Positions 34,380 to 43,055 of a DNA stretch of 64,000 bases are shown piece by piece. The stretch spans positions 186,001-250,000 of the forward strand of contig NZ_CANKZF010000002.1 in the NCBI RefSeq assembly GCF_947488515.1, read 5' to 3'. The notes under the pieces were generated by a model. The model was not told where the DNA came from. It saw only the letters and a list, made by a program, of their open reading frames with translations, and ran no database searches. Made by a program: the position numbers and the translations under genes. The stretch's first letter is position 1; the number at the start of each line of letters is the position of its first letter. This DNA comes from an uncultured Nocardioides sp. (GTDB lineage: Bacteria > Actinomycetota > Actinomycetes > Propionibacteriales > Nocardioidaceae).

Positions 34380-34640
34380 ATGATGCGGAGCATGGCGGTC
34401 GGCAAGGTGTTCATGCGGACGGTGATGGACGAGGGCGTAGAAGTTCTCGGTCGGATCGTGGAGATGCACGGTGTCGACGGACCTGGGTGGTACGTGGTCG
34501 AGGTGATCCGCGTTGGTGGGCCCCGAGCCGGCGAGCGCAGGGGGTGGGGAGTTCTGGATGTGTGGGACGACGGCGGGCGCTCCATGGATGTGTACGAGAC
34601 TCTGGAGGAAGCTCAAGCGGCCATGCCCGATGCGCATTGA
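34380..34640 (+). CDS. Small hypothetical protein
   Basis: Protein of 86 residues with a compact alpha/beta look (VEVLGRIVEMHGVDGPGWYV, then GRSMDVYETLEEAQAAMPDA). Three possible ATG starts at 34380, 34383 and 34392; none has a strong RBS. It is followed 86 bases later by the double repeat copies 3 and 4. No family recognised. Confidence 0.5.
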   Translation: MMRSMAVGKVFMRTVMDEGVEVLGRIVEMHGVDGPGWYVVEVIRVGGPRAGERRGWGVLDVWDDGGRSMDVYETLEEAQAAMPDAH

Positions 34641-34726
34641 CGCCGGGGGATAGGTTGTGTGCGCGCACTCAACTCTGCGTCGGAGGTTACGGATCTCGGC
34701 CTCTCCGAATGTTCGAGCTGCGCCGG

Positions 34727-34744
34727 CACGCGGCGCAATGTCGC
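34727..34744 (+). repeat. Accessory-region repeat, copy 3
   Basis: CACGCGGCGCAATGTCGC, 15 of 18 consensus bases. First of a close pair with copy 4. Part of a 30-base block (34731-34760) identical to 37949-37978. Confidence 0.7.
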
Positions 34745-34755
34745 GCCCCGGACGG

Positions 34756-34773
34756 TACGCAGCGGAATGACGT
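34756..34773 (+). repeat. Accessory-region repeat, copy 4
   Basis: TACGCAGCGGAATGACGT, 14 of 18 consensus bases, preceded by CCGGACGG as in copy 5. It overlaps the end of the 30-base duplicated block. Confidence 0.65.
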
Positions 34774-34895
34774 AGCGCACCCACAAGCGCAGATCGTGTC
34801 TGCTGGTGCCGTAGACCAATTCGTTGCGGCGGTTCGTCCGCAGGAGCATTCTGATGATGGGTGGGGACGGTGCACCCGCCCGACTCGGAGGAGAC

Positions 34896-36170
34896 ATGTA
34901 TGGAGCCAAGTGGTCCGTCATGCTGGCGGCCCTTGCTGCCTTCGCCATGGGATGCAGTGAGGACGAGCGCCGCCCCCCGACCGAGCCCCGTCCGACCCCC
35001 GTGCCCAGCGAGTCCCCGGCGTCGGCAACGTCGGTGGAGAAACGACGGATTTCGGACGTGGAGCTGGCGCGCCTCGACAAGTTGATCGGCCGGGCAGAGT
35101 TTCCTGATCGACTGGGACCTCGCTTCAGGATGCGCGACGTGTACTACACGTCGCCAACCGATGCGGTCGCAGACTTCTTCCGCGACGGTCGGGGCATTGA
35201 AGACTGGGCTTCGGGCATTGCGATGACCGACGACAACTGGGACCACGTCACCACGTTCGTTCTGCCCCATCATGTGGCAAACGGCTTCGAGTACGTGCCG
35301 CTTGCTGACGGGGCGGTCGCCATCAGGGTTGGCGACGAGTATTCGCGCAGGCCGATCCCTCGCTTCGTGCTCTACCCGGGCGGGAAGGTGCGACCACTGC
35401 AGACAGTGCCCTCGCGCCCCTTGGATGCGGGGAGCACACTTCTCGACGTCGAGTTCTGGCGCCTCGCGGTAATGACCGACCGCTGGAACCCCGGCAAGTT
35501 GTGGGCGATCGATGCGGACGAAGGTGAGCTCTTCCCGGTTGAGGGATCGCAGTACGGCGAACTGTGGGAGCGCGTGCCCGGGCGGGACGGTGCGATCCTC
35601 AGCGTTGAAGGCTTCGACCGCAGGACCCAGACGTGGCGCTTTGATACGAGCACCGACGGAGGCCGCTCGTGGACCGCGGCTGACGTGGATCTGCCGTCCT
35701 TGCTGAAGCGATCGCAGTACTTCGTCAGCGCTACGGACAGTGCGGTAGGCCCTGGTAATCGCCAGGCCGTTGCGATGACGAAGTCATTAGAAGACCTTCC
35801 GTTGGTCCTGCTTGAGCTGTGGTTGACCGACGACGAGCTGACGTTTCGCCGGGTTCAGTTGCCTTGGGACGAGCCGTACTTCGGGGGAGTGGCCTTCACA
35901 TCAGACGGAGCGTTGCTGTTGGCGGAGGTGCTGGAGCCTGATCCCTCGTGCACGAGGGGCTACAGCTGTTCCCGGCCGGGACGGATCTGGCGTTTGGCGC
36001 CCGGGCAGGACAAGTTTGAGCCCGCACGCGGTGCCCCACGGCTGCTCGGTGACTTCGGAGACGTAGGCATCGGCGTCTCCGGCGGAATGATCGTCGCCCG
36101 CACCGACAACGAATCGGTGGCGGTGTCCAAGGATGGCCACCGCTGGATCGAGGTGACCCCGGGCCGTTGA
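34896..36170 (+). CDS. Secreted lipoprotein of unknown function
   Basis: Protein of 424 residues. Lipobox AMGC gives an acylated Cys20 after the signal MYGAKWSVMLAALAAFAMGC. A Pro/Thr/Ser tether (PTEPRPTPVPSESP) leads to a beta-rich domain with repeated exo-sialidase/BNR-like turns (TSTDGGRSWTAADVD; VSKDGHRWIEV), which suggests a beta-propeller outside the cell. GGAGGAGAC directly before the ATG fixes the start. Two other propeller-like lipoproteins lie in this region (40806, 46091). Confidence 0.7.
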   Translation: MYGAKWSVMLAALAAFAMGCSEDERRPPTEPRPTPVPSESPASATSVEKRRISDVELARLDKLIGRAEFPDRLGPRFRMRDVYYTSPTDAVADFFRDGRGIEDWASGIAMTDDNWDHVTTFVLPHHVANGFEYVPLADGAVAIRVGDEYSRRPIPRFVLYPGGKVRPLQTVPSRPLDAGSTLLDVEFWRLAVMTDRWNPGKLWAIDADEGELFPVEGSQYGELWERVPGRDGAILSVEGFDRRTQTWRFDTSTDGGRSWTAADVDLPSLLKRSQYFVSATDSAVGPGNRQAVAMTKSLEDLPLVLLELWLTDDELTFRRVQLPWDEPYFGGVAFTSDGALLLAEVLEPDPSCTRGYSCSRPGRIWRLAPGQDKFEPARGAPRLLGDFGDVGIGVSGGMIVARTDNESVAVSKDGHRWIEVTPGR

Positions 36171-36280
36171 ATCAAGTAGTCATGCGGTCATCAGGAAAAA
36201 TTGGCGGACCTGCGCGCGCCTCTTGCCGCACGGCAGCCAGATCCCGCAGGGGTCGGGCCGTGCATGCACGCCCCGGACGG

Positions 36281-36298
36281 TACGCGGCGATAAGACGC
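36281..36298 (+). repeat. Accessory-region repeat, copy 5
   Basis: TACGCGGCGATAAGACGC, 13 of 18 consensus bases. Preceded by CGCCCCGGACGG, shared with copies 3-4 and 6. Lies 110 bases after the lipoprotein gene. Confidence 0.7.
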
Positions 36299-36420
36299 GG
36301 GTTAGCCCGCTCGCCTAAGTCCGTAGGTCGGCGTTTCGTTAGACGTCCTCTCGAGCGGTCAGCGGACCGCCCATCCGGTTGCGCGGGAGGCGGCCAGCAG
36401 CCCTCACTGCGCCGGCTGGG

Positions 36421-36819
36421 TCATGCCGGCGCGAGCAGCGCGGCATCGACCCACATCTCGACGAGGGCGTATCCACCGTCGCTGTCGAGGGCCACGGTGC
36501 AAATGAACCCGTCGAAGTGCCGGTCGCCGGTGTGACGCCACTTGAGCAGAAGGGCGGGGAGTCGGCCGAGGTCGGGGTTGAGGTACCAGCAGTGCCGTAT
36601 GGGTGGAGGTGGTGAACTCGGCGTCGGTGGCAACGCCGGTGGTGCAGCCCGCGAAGCAGGCGGGGAAGTGGGCCTTGCCGGGTGAAAGCCGGACGTGTCG
36701 TGCGCTGCCGGACCTGCAGCAGTGCGAGCGCCGGCTGCTTCGTCGGGGTCTCGGGCACGGGTGTTGGCGACCCGTTCAGCGAGGGTCTCGCGACCGAACG
36801 TGTCGTCCTTTCGCCCCAT
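36421..36819 (-). CDS. Hypothetical protein with conserved C-terminal domain
   Basis: Protein of 132 residues. The first ~75 are low complexity (Ala/Pro/Ser). The C-terminal part reads RHCWYLNPDLGRLPALLLKW, then DGFICTVAL and ALVEMWVDAALL, a pattern I have seen in short actinobacterial proteins of unknown function. The true start may be nearer the conserved part. Placed between repeat copy 5 and the DUF2188 gene on the opposite strand. Confidence 0.5.
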   Translation of the reverse strand: MGRKDDTFGRETLAERVANTRARDPDEAAGARTAAGPAAHDTSGFHPARPTSPPASRAAPPALPPTPSSPPPPIRHCWYLNPDLGRLPALLLKWRHTGDRHFDGFICTVALDSDGGYALVEMWVDAALLAPA

Positions 36820-36990
36820 GCCCCCAGCCACTGAGTCATCGCCTCCCACGGATCGAACGCGTGTTCGACAGTCTACGAACGAGCTGTCGTAGATGCACCG
36901 CCAGGTCACCAAGGTTTCGATGGCGCATCCGGGCCCGTTGCAGCGGGTACTTGGTTGCAGTCGGAGCAGCGGGTTGAGAGGTGACGCACC

Positions 36991-37215
36991 ATGCCCGAAG
37001 GGGACATCGAGACGTACCACGCAGACGGCAAGTGGCGGAACCGCGTGGAGGCACACGGCGAGCTGCCTGGCGAGCATGACCGCAAGGAGGACGCGGTCAA
37101 GGAGGGCCGGGAGCGCGCGAGAGACGCACGCGTCGAGCACATCATCCGCAACCTCGACGGCACCATCGGCGAGCGCAACACCTACGGGCACGACCCTCGC
37201 AACATTCCGGGCTGA
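36991..37215 (+). CDS. DUF2188 domain protein
   Basis: Protein of 74 residues: GDIETYHADGKWRNRVEAHG, then EDAVKEGRERARDARVEHII and DGTIGERNTYGHDPRNIPG. This is the DUF2188 fold over its full length, a small protein common as a mobile cassette-type gene in many bacteria. Function unknown. The stop is three bases from the apparent start of the SGNH hydrolase gene, so the two are probably translated together. Confidence 0.88.
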   Translation: MPEGDIETYHADGKWRNRVEAHGELPGEHDRKEDAVKEGRERARDARVEHIIRNLDGTIGERNTYGHDPRNIPG

Positions 37216-37218
37216 GCG

Positions 37219-37857
37219 CTGAACTCCGACGACGAGAGCGCGCGGTCCGCGTGGCCGAACACGCGACTTGCGTTGCTTGGGGACTCCATCGCCTGGGGTC
37301 AAGGAGCCGCACGTCCATCCGACCGGCTGGGCCCGCGATTGGTGGAAGCGCTGCGACGGCACGGCCACGAGATCGACCATCGCGTGTTCGCGGTCCCCGG
37401 TGCACGCAGTCGCGACCTGGCCCACCAGGTCGGTCCGGCGCTCGCTTGGAGGCCGAACCTCGTGCTCATCGTCATCGGCGCCAATGACCTCACCCACCGT
37501 GAGCCCGTCGACGCGGCCGTAGACAGCTTGGGTGCAGCAGTGCGGCGGTTACGCGCGGCGCAAGCGCAGGTAGTGGTTGCCCCCGCACCTGACCTGGGCG
37601 CGGTCCCGCACGTGCCGGTCTTTCTGCGCGACGCGGTGCGTCAGGCAAGCGAGGTGCTGCGACGCCGGCAGGCTGAAGTCGTGGAGGCCGCGGGAGGCCG
37701 CGTCGCTGATGCGGACGGCCGGGCCTCGGCTGCGTTCGCGTCTGACACCTCATTGTTCTCCGCTGACCGGTTCCACCCCTCGAGCGCCGGGTACGCGGTC
37801 ATCGCCGACTCGGTGCTGCCTGCGCTTCTCGAGGCAGCAGGAACCCTTCGTTCATAG
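37219..37857 (+). CDS. SGNH/GDSL hydrolase
   Basis: Esterase-type protein. Block I is LLGDSIAWGQG with the catalytic Ser, block III is VIGANDLTH with the oxyanion Asn, and block V is DRFHPSSAGY with the Asp-His pair. No signal peptide, so intracellular. The start is uncertain: the first strand (RLALLGDS) needs residues upstream of the only standard start, TTG 37273. The frame is open back to the previous stop, and CTG 37219 is the likeliest start, by coupling with DUF2188. With TTG the protein would be 194 residues, otherwise 212. Confidence 0.75.
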   Translation: MNSDDESARSAWPNTRLALLGDSIAWGQGAARPSDRLGPRLVEALRRHGHEIDHRVFAVPGARSRDLAHQVGPALAWRPNLVLIVIGANDLTHREPVDAAVDSLGAAVRRLRAAQAQVVVAPAPDLGAVPHVPVFLRDAVRQASEVLRRRQAEVVEAAGGRVADADGRASAAFASDTSLFSADRFHPSSAGYAVIADSVLPALLEAAGTLRS

Positions 37858-37944
37858 CGGGCAGGGGCGTGCCACCGCATCGGGTGGGCATGCTGAATGC
37901 ACGTGGCGCCCAAGCGGGCAGATCCGGTAACTGACGGGCGCCGT

Positions 37945-37962
37945 CAGGCGGCGCAATGTCGC
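37945..37962 (+). repeat. Accessory-region repeat, copy 6
   Basis: CAGGCGGCGCAATGTCGC, 16 of 18 consensus bases, 88 bases after the SGNH hydrolase stop. A degenerate second unit starts at 37974, giving the same double layout as copies 3-4. Confidence 0.75.
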
Positions 37963-38029
37963 GCCCCGGACGGTACGCGGCGCAGCGCGGGTTCGGGGCG
38001 CAGCAGGCCACGGCTCAAAATTGCTGAAC

Positions 38030-38407
38030 TCAGCCTGGCCCTGCGTTGACGGATGCCAGGTTCACGAGGAACCCGGACGCAACCAGCGCAGAGGCACTAA
38101 CGCCACTGAGGAAGAGTTCGCTACGAGTCATACGCACCACCCCACTCTCTTTGTCTGATGAATCAGTGCCGACAGAGGTGAGTTGGCTTAACAGGACACA
38201 CAGGAACGCGAGCATCAGGGCCAGAACCCGGAAAACCGGGCTCAGTTCAGCAGGTGCAAGTTTGCCACGAGGGCTGTGTGTTCGCAGGTGAACGAACGTC
38301 CAATCTACGGGCGCCGGCACTCGGGTCCGCTCGCGGCGAAGACGTGGGTGCGATACGCACTCGCAGTGGCGGATCCGGGCGTCCGTCACGTGGTCAACAA
38401 GGCGCAT
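38030..38407 (-). CDS. Possible small membrane protein
   Basis: The frame encodes up to 125 residues. The C-terminal ~85 contain two hydrophobic helices (VFRVLALMLAFLCVLLSQL; SGVSASALVASGFLVNLA). The N-terminal 40 are basic and may not be translated; no clear RBS or preferred start. Could be a real two-helix membrane protein or a chance frame. Confidence 0.35.
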   Translation of the reverse strand: MRLVDHVTDARIRHCECVSHPRLRRERTRVPAPVDWTFVHLRTHSPRGKLAPAELSPVFRVLALMLAFLCVLLSQLTSVGTDSSDKESGVVRMTRSELFLSGVSASALVASGFLVNLASVNAGPG

Positions 38408-38621
38408 CTGCCTCTTAGAGCCGAGAATCCCTCATCTCGCCTCCGAGAGCGATCTTGGCCCGCTTCAACTGTTCTGCACTCCCGGCCTCCACAACGAAGC
38501 GATCGCCCACAAGGACCGAGTTGCGCAGCCGAGCGAGTCGTCCACAAAGACGTCCCTGGTCAAACGTCCACACCGACGTCGTCGCGTGGTCCGACCTCCG
38601 CGCCCGACTCGCTGAGCTCCG

Positions 38622-39404
38622 CTAGGACGTCGGAAACTTCTTAGGCGGGGGGACCTTTTGCGCCGCCGCAGGGAGCAGATCCGGCGCCTGGTTGAAGACC
38701 GTGGTGTGCACCTCCCACGCGATCTGTCGCACGCACGCGGGAACGGGTGAGCCAAGGGGCGAGCCGGCCCCGCTCTCCATCTCCCAGTCGGACCCGAAGA
38801 CCCACCCGAGGGAGTTGTTGTTGGCCAGCGCCTCATAGTCGGCTCTAGTTCCGGGATCTACATGGGCACCACCCTCTTCATTCGCTAGGGCCAGGACGAG
38901 ACGTCGGCGAGTGAACAAAGTGCCTTCGATGTCCCTGACGACGGGAGCGTTCCACCAGCGATCGAACTCGACGTGGGTGCCGGCGCGTCGGAATGGCTTG
39001 GTGCCCGCGCGTAAGGCCGCAAGCTGTTGGGAGACCGTCATCGGCGGCTGCCATGGCGGTGGTCCATCGCCGAGCTTCGGCAGGTGGACCGCGCTTCCCC
39101 CGGTTTCCGAGAAGGACATCCGCGTGAGCACCAACGTCGACTCTGTTGCAAAGTTGCCCGGGATGAAGTCGCCGCCGCTGTCCAGAAACTTCAGGCGGTC
39201 CAGGTGCTCCGTCTGCTTGAGCAGGGCGTGAGATTGATTGGTGTCGTGGAGAAGGACCCTCATGTGGACCGCGAGCCGCTTCGCCTCAGACAGCCGTCCG
39301 TCGTCGTACCCCTCGGCGGAGTTCAAGATGAAGTCGAACTGCTCGCGTGCGAGATCCAGCAGCTGCTCGGCAGTCTTCGGTGTGCGTGGTCGCCCCTGAT
39401 TCAC
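38622..39404 (-). CDS. Hypothetical cytoplasmic protein
   Basis: Protein of 260 residues with GTG start. The N-terminal half is helical (AEQLLDLAREQFDFILNSAE; AKRLAVHMRVLLHDTNQSHA) followed by a Pro/Trp segment (DGPPPWQPPMTVSQQL). The second half includes RRRLVLALANEEGGAHVDPG and VRQIAWEVHTTV, which look conserved, with His and Asp that could bind metal. I do not recognise a named family. Codon use is normal for the region. Confidence 0.65.
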   Translation of the reverse strand: MNQGRPRTPKTAEQLLDLAREQFDFILNSAEGYDDGRLSEAKRLAVHMRVLLHDTNQSHALLKQTEHLDRLKFLDSGGDFIPGNFATESTLVLTRMSFSETGGSAVHLPKLGDGPPPWQPPMTVSQQLAALRAGTKPFRRAGTHVEFDRWWNAPVVRDIEGTLFTRRRLVLALANEEGGAHVDPGTRADYEALANNNSLGWVFGSDWEMESGAGSPLGSPVPACVRQIAWEVHTTVFNQAPDLLPAAAQKVPPPKKFPTS

Positions 39405-39794
39405 GCGAGCAACCTAGCCGAGCACCTCGCACGTACTCCTCGGAAAGCGACAGCACGTCTCGTGTTCACCCCCGGCTGGGGCTTCGTGCCATCCTCAGCG
39501 GAGTGAAGACGGCGCTTGCGGTCAATTCCCCCTTGGTCTTACTCGCGCCGCTGGTCGGTGGTGGGTTCACGTCATGGGGTCCTTCGAGACACGTTCGCAC
39601 CGCCGCAACCAGCGCCACAATCGCCTATGCCCCCAAGTGCTCGGAGTACCAGGCGCGGGTGTTCGATCTCGACGCTGTCGGAATGACTCGCGAGTTGCGC
39701 CGTCAGGCGGCGTTAAGACGCAGACCGACCCGTTCCGAATGACGATCCGGCTAGGGCGACAAGCGCCCTCGTAGGCCGGGCAGCGCGACCGACC
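39405..39794. other. Intergenic region with repeat copy 7
   Basis: No convincing gene. A frame from GTG 39503 to 39742 runs through the repeat and looks accidental. Contains repeat copy 7 (39704-39721), followed by GACCCGTTCCGAATGACGAT, a segment nearly repeated at 42651-42669 after a degenerate copy. Confidence 0.5.
39704..39721 (+). repeat. Accessory-region repeat, copy 7
   Basis: CAGGCGGCGTTAAGACGC, 15 of 18 consensus bases. The 3' half GCGTTAAGACGC is the nearest of all copies to an integron R' core (GTTRRRY). Confidence 0.75.
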
Positions 39795-40577
39795 TCAACT
39801 GGTGCTGTCAAGGATCAGTCGGGTCGCCTCATGCGGTGCGTCCCATTGTGGAAAGTGGCCACACCGCTCGAACCAGTGCAGCACCGCGTCCGGAAACAGT
39901 TCCGTCGCACGTGCGGCCTGCCTCGGCACGGTCACCAGGTCACGACGACCCCAACCGATCGTGACCCGGCCGGGCACAGTGCCGGCCGGCGCACCCTGCT
40001 GCTTGGGCCCCTTGGTCAGGGCGTCCAAGGCCGCGCCAGTCGACGGGGACTCAGCCAGCCCGCGCACATCCGGCAGCACGGTCTCGCGCGAGAGTGCCCA
40101 GGGCCGCGCCGACAACTGCGCCAACAGCAGCGTCCTTCCCACGGGGTTGCCCAGCAGAGCTGGCAGCGTGCCTCGCAGCGCCCGGACCAGAGCGATCGAT
40201 GGCCGCAGCGTGGCCCCGAAGACGACGAGCTCGCGGTCGCTCCAGAAACCACCCGGGTCCAACGCCACGGTGTCGCCGCCGACGCCTCGCCGTGCGAGCT
40301 CAAGCACCATTCGGCCACCCATCGACTGGCCGACCGTCGACACCCCGTCCAGACCCTGTTCGCGGATGAATTCTGCGACGGAGTCGGTCAGGGTGGCTAT
40401 CGAGACCTCGCCGGTCAAAGGAGGCGACTCGCCGAAACCCGGCAGGTCGACGGCGATGACCTCACGGCTCTCGGCCAGCTCGTCGATGATCGGGGACCAG
40501 GATCGCCATCCAGCGCCCAGACCGTGCACGAGCAACAACGGCCTGCCGCTTCCGCGGCGCGCATGGTTCAACGTCAT
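39795..40577 (-). CDS. Alpha/beta hydrolase
   Basis: Protein of 260 residues. LLLVHGLGAGWRSW is the oxyanion loop, VGQSMGGRMVLELA the nucleophile elbow (Ser near 96), GWGRRDLVTVP carries the acid, and ERCGHFPQWDAP the catalytic His. No signal peptide. It resembles BphD/MhpC-like or general esterase members; the substrate cannot be told. ATG 40577 is the family start; the frame extends upstream across repeat copy 8 to 40784 but that part is not coding-like. Confidence 0.85.
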   Translation of the reverse strand: MTLNHARRGSGRPLLLVHGLGAGWRSWSPIIDELAESREVIAVDLPGFGESPPLTGEVSIATLTDSVAEFIREQGLDGVSTVGQSMGGRMVLELARRGVGGDTVALDPGGFWSDRELVVFGATLRPSIALVRALRGTLPALLGNPVGRTLLLAQLSARPWALSRETVLPDVRGLAESPSTGAALDALTKGPKQQGAPAGTVPGRVTIGWGRRDLVTVPRQAARATELFPDAVLHWFERCGHFPQWDAPHEATRLILDSTS

Positions 40578-40760
40578 TTCTTGAACGCTAGCCCACGCGG
40601 AAATCTGTGCATCGCCACCGCAAGCCGATCCGCAACGAAACACACTCATCCACACACTCCACCGCTGGTAGATCCGGACGTTCGAAGGCGACCGGTGCTG
40701 AGCGCCCTGATTTGCCGGTCCATGCAGACCGGGCTGCGTCGGCTGTTTGGCCCGCGCCGA

Positions 40761-40778
40761 CAAGCGGCGGTTTGACGC
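40761..40778 (+). repeat. Accessory-region repeat, copy 8
   Basis: CAAGCGGCGGTTTGACGC, 15 of 18 consensus bases. Lies between two minus-strand genes. GATCCGGACGTTC occurs 90 bases upstream. Confidence 0.75.
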
Positions 40779-40805
40779 ACTCATCAGAGCGACGCAAGCT
40801 TCCGA

Positions 40806-41924
40806 TCAGCGCAGAAGGTCAACGGCGACGCTGGTGCTCCAATATGTGCCTGGTCGAGCCGCAGGCGCCACTCGGGTCAGCGCCCGAGTTTGGCCGTCAT
40901 CGACGTTCCAGGTGATCAGGCCGCGTGTGGACTCGTAGAACCAGAGGGTGTCATCGTCCAACCATCCGCGCGGCCAACCTGCGGCCTCGCCCCGGCCGAG
41001 TCGCAGTCGAGCGACCCGCGCCCACGAGCCCCTCTCGACGGCCACGAGCTCGCGGTTGTAGCCGAAGACGGCGTGGTCTCGCCCCACTGCTGCTCCGCGC
41101 CGGGCGAAGCGGTGAGGTAGTGCAACTACTGTCTCCACCTCCGCTTGATCGCGATGAACGGTGCGGACGGTCTGGTCTCCGCGGCGCGTGAAGGTGACGA
41201 CGGATCCATTCGCCGCAAACCCGTCGATAGGTAGGACGTAGGAGGCGCGGCGGAACTCCGCCGTGTGGGGGTCGAGTGCCCACGTCTTCTGCGTCGATGC
41301 GCCGTGCAGCCGCATCACGTTGATGCTGTGGCCGTCAGGGCGCCATCGAAGGTAGCGAGTGTGGTCGCCCGGCAATGCCACCTCGCGCGGGCGGCCCGTC
41401 AGTAGATCGAGCAGGACGATGCCAGCAGTCGTCGGGGCGGCCCATGTGGTGCCGTCAGGTGATAGTTCGCCGGCGCCATAGGTGTCTACGCCGGGATGCG
41501 TCGAGGCAGGCAGTCCCAGGCGTTGCATCTCCAGTGAGCGCCATTCGCCATCGAGCCCGAGGAAGAACACCGTCTCGGTCTCCCACCCACCACGGTCATC
41601 AAACGACTCGCGCGGGTGATAGGCCATCACGGCTCTACCGGGCGGCTGAGGGAGTAGATCTGGCAGAACACTGTCGTCGGGTGGGAACGCGTGCGGCAGC
41701 TTCGAGTCCACCATTGAAAGTCGGCTGCTGATCCGGTCGATCCGAGCAGCGGCAATTGGCCAAGGCTCCGAGCCGGGTCCGTCGGCGGCGTGGTGGTTCG
41801 ATGAGTCGGCGACCACCTCGGGAGACGGGGACGCAGGGTTGTCGGGTGCTTCGGAGTCAGAGCAGCCAAGAGTGGAGAGGAGTATTGCGATGACGCCGAC
41901 CCGAGCCCGCCGCCCCCGCTGCAT
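40806..41924 (-). CDS. Secreted lipoprotein, TolB/WD40-like beta-propeller
   Basis: Protein of 372 residues. Signal and lipobox: VGVIAILLSTLGC. After a Pro/Ser tether comes a repeated pattern typical of TolB-like propellers: GAGELSPDGTTWAAPTTAGI, RYLRWRPDGHSINVMRLHG, KTWALDPHTAEFRRA. Such proteins bind partners at the cell surface. ATG 41924 places the signal correctly but has no good RBS. The 3' end lies 27 bases from repeat copy 8. Comparable in design to the lipoproteins at 34896 and 46091. Confidence 0.7.
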   Translation of the reverse strand: MQRGRRARVGVIAILLSTLGCSDSEAPDNPASPSPEVVADSSNHHAADGPGSEPWPIAAARIDRISSRLSMVDSKLPHAFPPDDSVLPDLLPQPPGRAVMAYHPRESFDDRGGWETETVFFLGLDGEWRSLEMQRLGLPASTHPGVDTYGAGELSPDGTTWAAPTTAGIVLLDLLTGRPREVALPGDHTRYLRWRPDGHSINVMRLHGASTQKTWALDPHTAEFRRASYVLPIDGFAANGSVVTFTRRGDQTVRTVHRDQAEVETVVALPHRFARRGAAVGRDHAVFGYNRELVAVERGSWARVARLRLGRGEAAGWPRGWLDDDTLWFYESTRGLITWNVDDGQTRALTRVAPAARPGTYWSTSVAVDLLR

Positions 41925-42000
41925 GTGCAAACAACACCACAACGGTGAACCGGTCGTCGCAGGCTCGACGGCCCGGAGGAAAATTGTTGGGCCGCGCCGG

Positions 42001-42018
42001 CAGGCGGCGGAATGACTC
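42001..42018 (+). repeat. Accessory-region repeat, copy 9
   Basis: CAGGCGGCGGAATGACTC, 17 of 18 consensus bases. Between the divergent lipoprotein and DUF1801 genes, preceded by CCGCGCCGG. Confidence 0.8.
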
Positions 42019-42130
42019 GGAGTCGTCGGCTGCTCGCTCAGCGGCATGCTCGGGCGACTCGATGGCAGGCCACACTTAGCAGATGCCAAAGTGAGAGCCG
42101 GAGTTCCCAGGTAACAGGATCGAGTTAGAG

Positions 42131-42505
42131 ATGACGTCGAAGCCAGCGACCATCGACGAGTACATCAACACAGCACCACCGCTGGGCCATGCCCTTCTCA
42201 ACGAACTCCGCACCCTATGCCGAGACGCCGCTCCCAACGCAGCCGAGCAGATCAAGTGGGGCCATCCAGCCTACGTCCATCCCGACGGCGTCATCTTGTT
42301 CATGTTCAGCGGACACAAGGCCCACGCCAGCTTCGCCTTCACACCAACCACCCGAGCCGCATTCGACGGCGAACTCACCCGTTACCGCACCGGCAAAGGC
42401 ACCATCGCATTGCCCTACAACACCGTTCCACCCCTCCCGCTACTCGCCAGGATGATCAAGTACCGAGTCCGCGAACACGAAGACGACGGCGTCAACTGGA
42501 TGTGA
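42131..42505 (+). CDS. DUF1801 domain protein
   Basis: Protein of 124 residues: ATIDEYINTAPPLGHALLNE, then AAEQIKWGHPAYVHPDGVIL and KAHASFAFTP. This is DUF1801 over the whole length. DUF1801 genes are frequent in gene-cassette arrays and other mobile regions, as I recall. Function unknown. Only distantly like the DUF1801 gene at 25335, so not a local duplicate. Confidence 0.88.
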   Translation: MTSKPATIDEYINTAPPLGHALLNELRTLCRDAAPNAAEQIKWGHPAYVHPDGVILFMFSGHKAHASFAFTPTTRAAFDGELTRYRTGKGTIALPYNTVPPLPLLARMIKYRVREHEDDGVNWM

Positions 42506-42818
42506 ACTGGGGCGTCTTCTGGAGGCAGTTGTTCGAGACTCGCGAGGCCGCGACACTTCGCAGCCCTAGCTCCGGCGGCGGGACACAACTCCCATTCGAC
42601 AATGTGCGGCGCTCGCCGGCGAGAGCGCAGTCGCGGCGGTAGCGCATCTTCGACCGTTCCGAATCACGATCGCTGTGCGGCGATGCGCCTCCGCGGAAGA
42701 TCAGGCCAACAGCGTGTTTCGGGTCAGAGATCCCTCCGCTGGCGCGGTTCTCGGGTCAGGGGAAGGTCAGGGTCGTCCTGGATGCGCCGTCACCTCCGGC
42801 GCGCCGACGATGGGGTGC

Positions 42819-43055
42819 ATGGACACGTACGCCAGCTTGAGGATCTCGGAGGCGGAGCGGGAGCCGGTCATCGAGCGGCTCAAGTCGGCGTACGCCCTCG
42901 GCCGCATCCCGCTGACGGAGTTCGAGGCGCGGCTGCACCGTGCGATGACGGTCCCGACCCGTGGCGAGCTCGCCGCGGTCGATTCCGACCTCGTGCCTCG
43001 GCGGGCCGCACCGCAGGCCACGGGTTTCGCGCCCACCGGTCATCACCGGCGGTGA
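42819..43055 (+). CDS. DUF1707 (SHOCT-like) domain protein, possibly the first half of a frameshifted gene
   Basis: Protein of 78 residues. LRISEAEREPVIERLKSAYA followed by GRIPLTEFEARLHRAM and RGELAAVDSDLVP is a standard DUF1707 domain. After it the frame continues for 15 residues and stops. The following DUF4870-type membrane segment is in the +1 frame and has no good start of its own. DUF1707-DUF4870 fusions are common in actinobacteria, so this may be one gene broken by a frameshift near 43040, or read through one. Confidence 0.6.
   Translation: MDTYASLRISEAEREPVIERLKSAYALGRIPLTEFEARLHRAMTVPTRGELAAVDSDLVPRRAAPQATGFAPTGHHRR

Noticed and set aside
36338..36344. GTTAGAC, a perfect integron R' core
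   Set aside because: A single 7-mer without a partner site or foldable arms; expected by chance.
39503..39742. Possible 79-residue gene starting with a hydrophobic stretch
   Set aside because: The frame runs straight through repeat copy 7, lacks an RBS and its C-terminal part is repeat-derived Arg-rich sequence.
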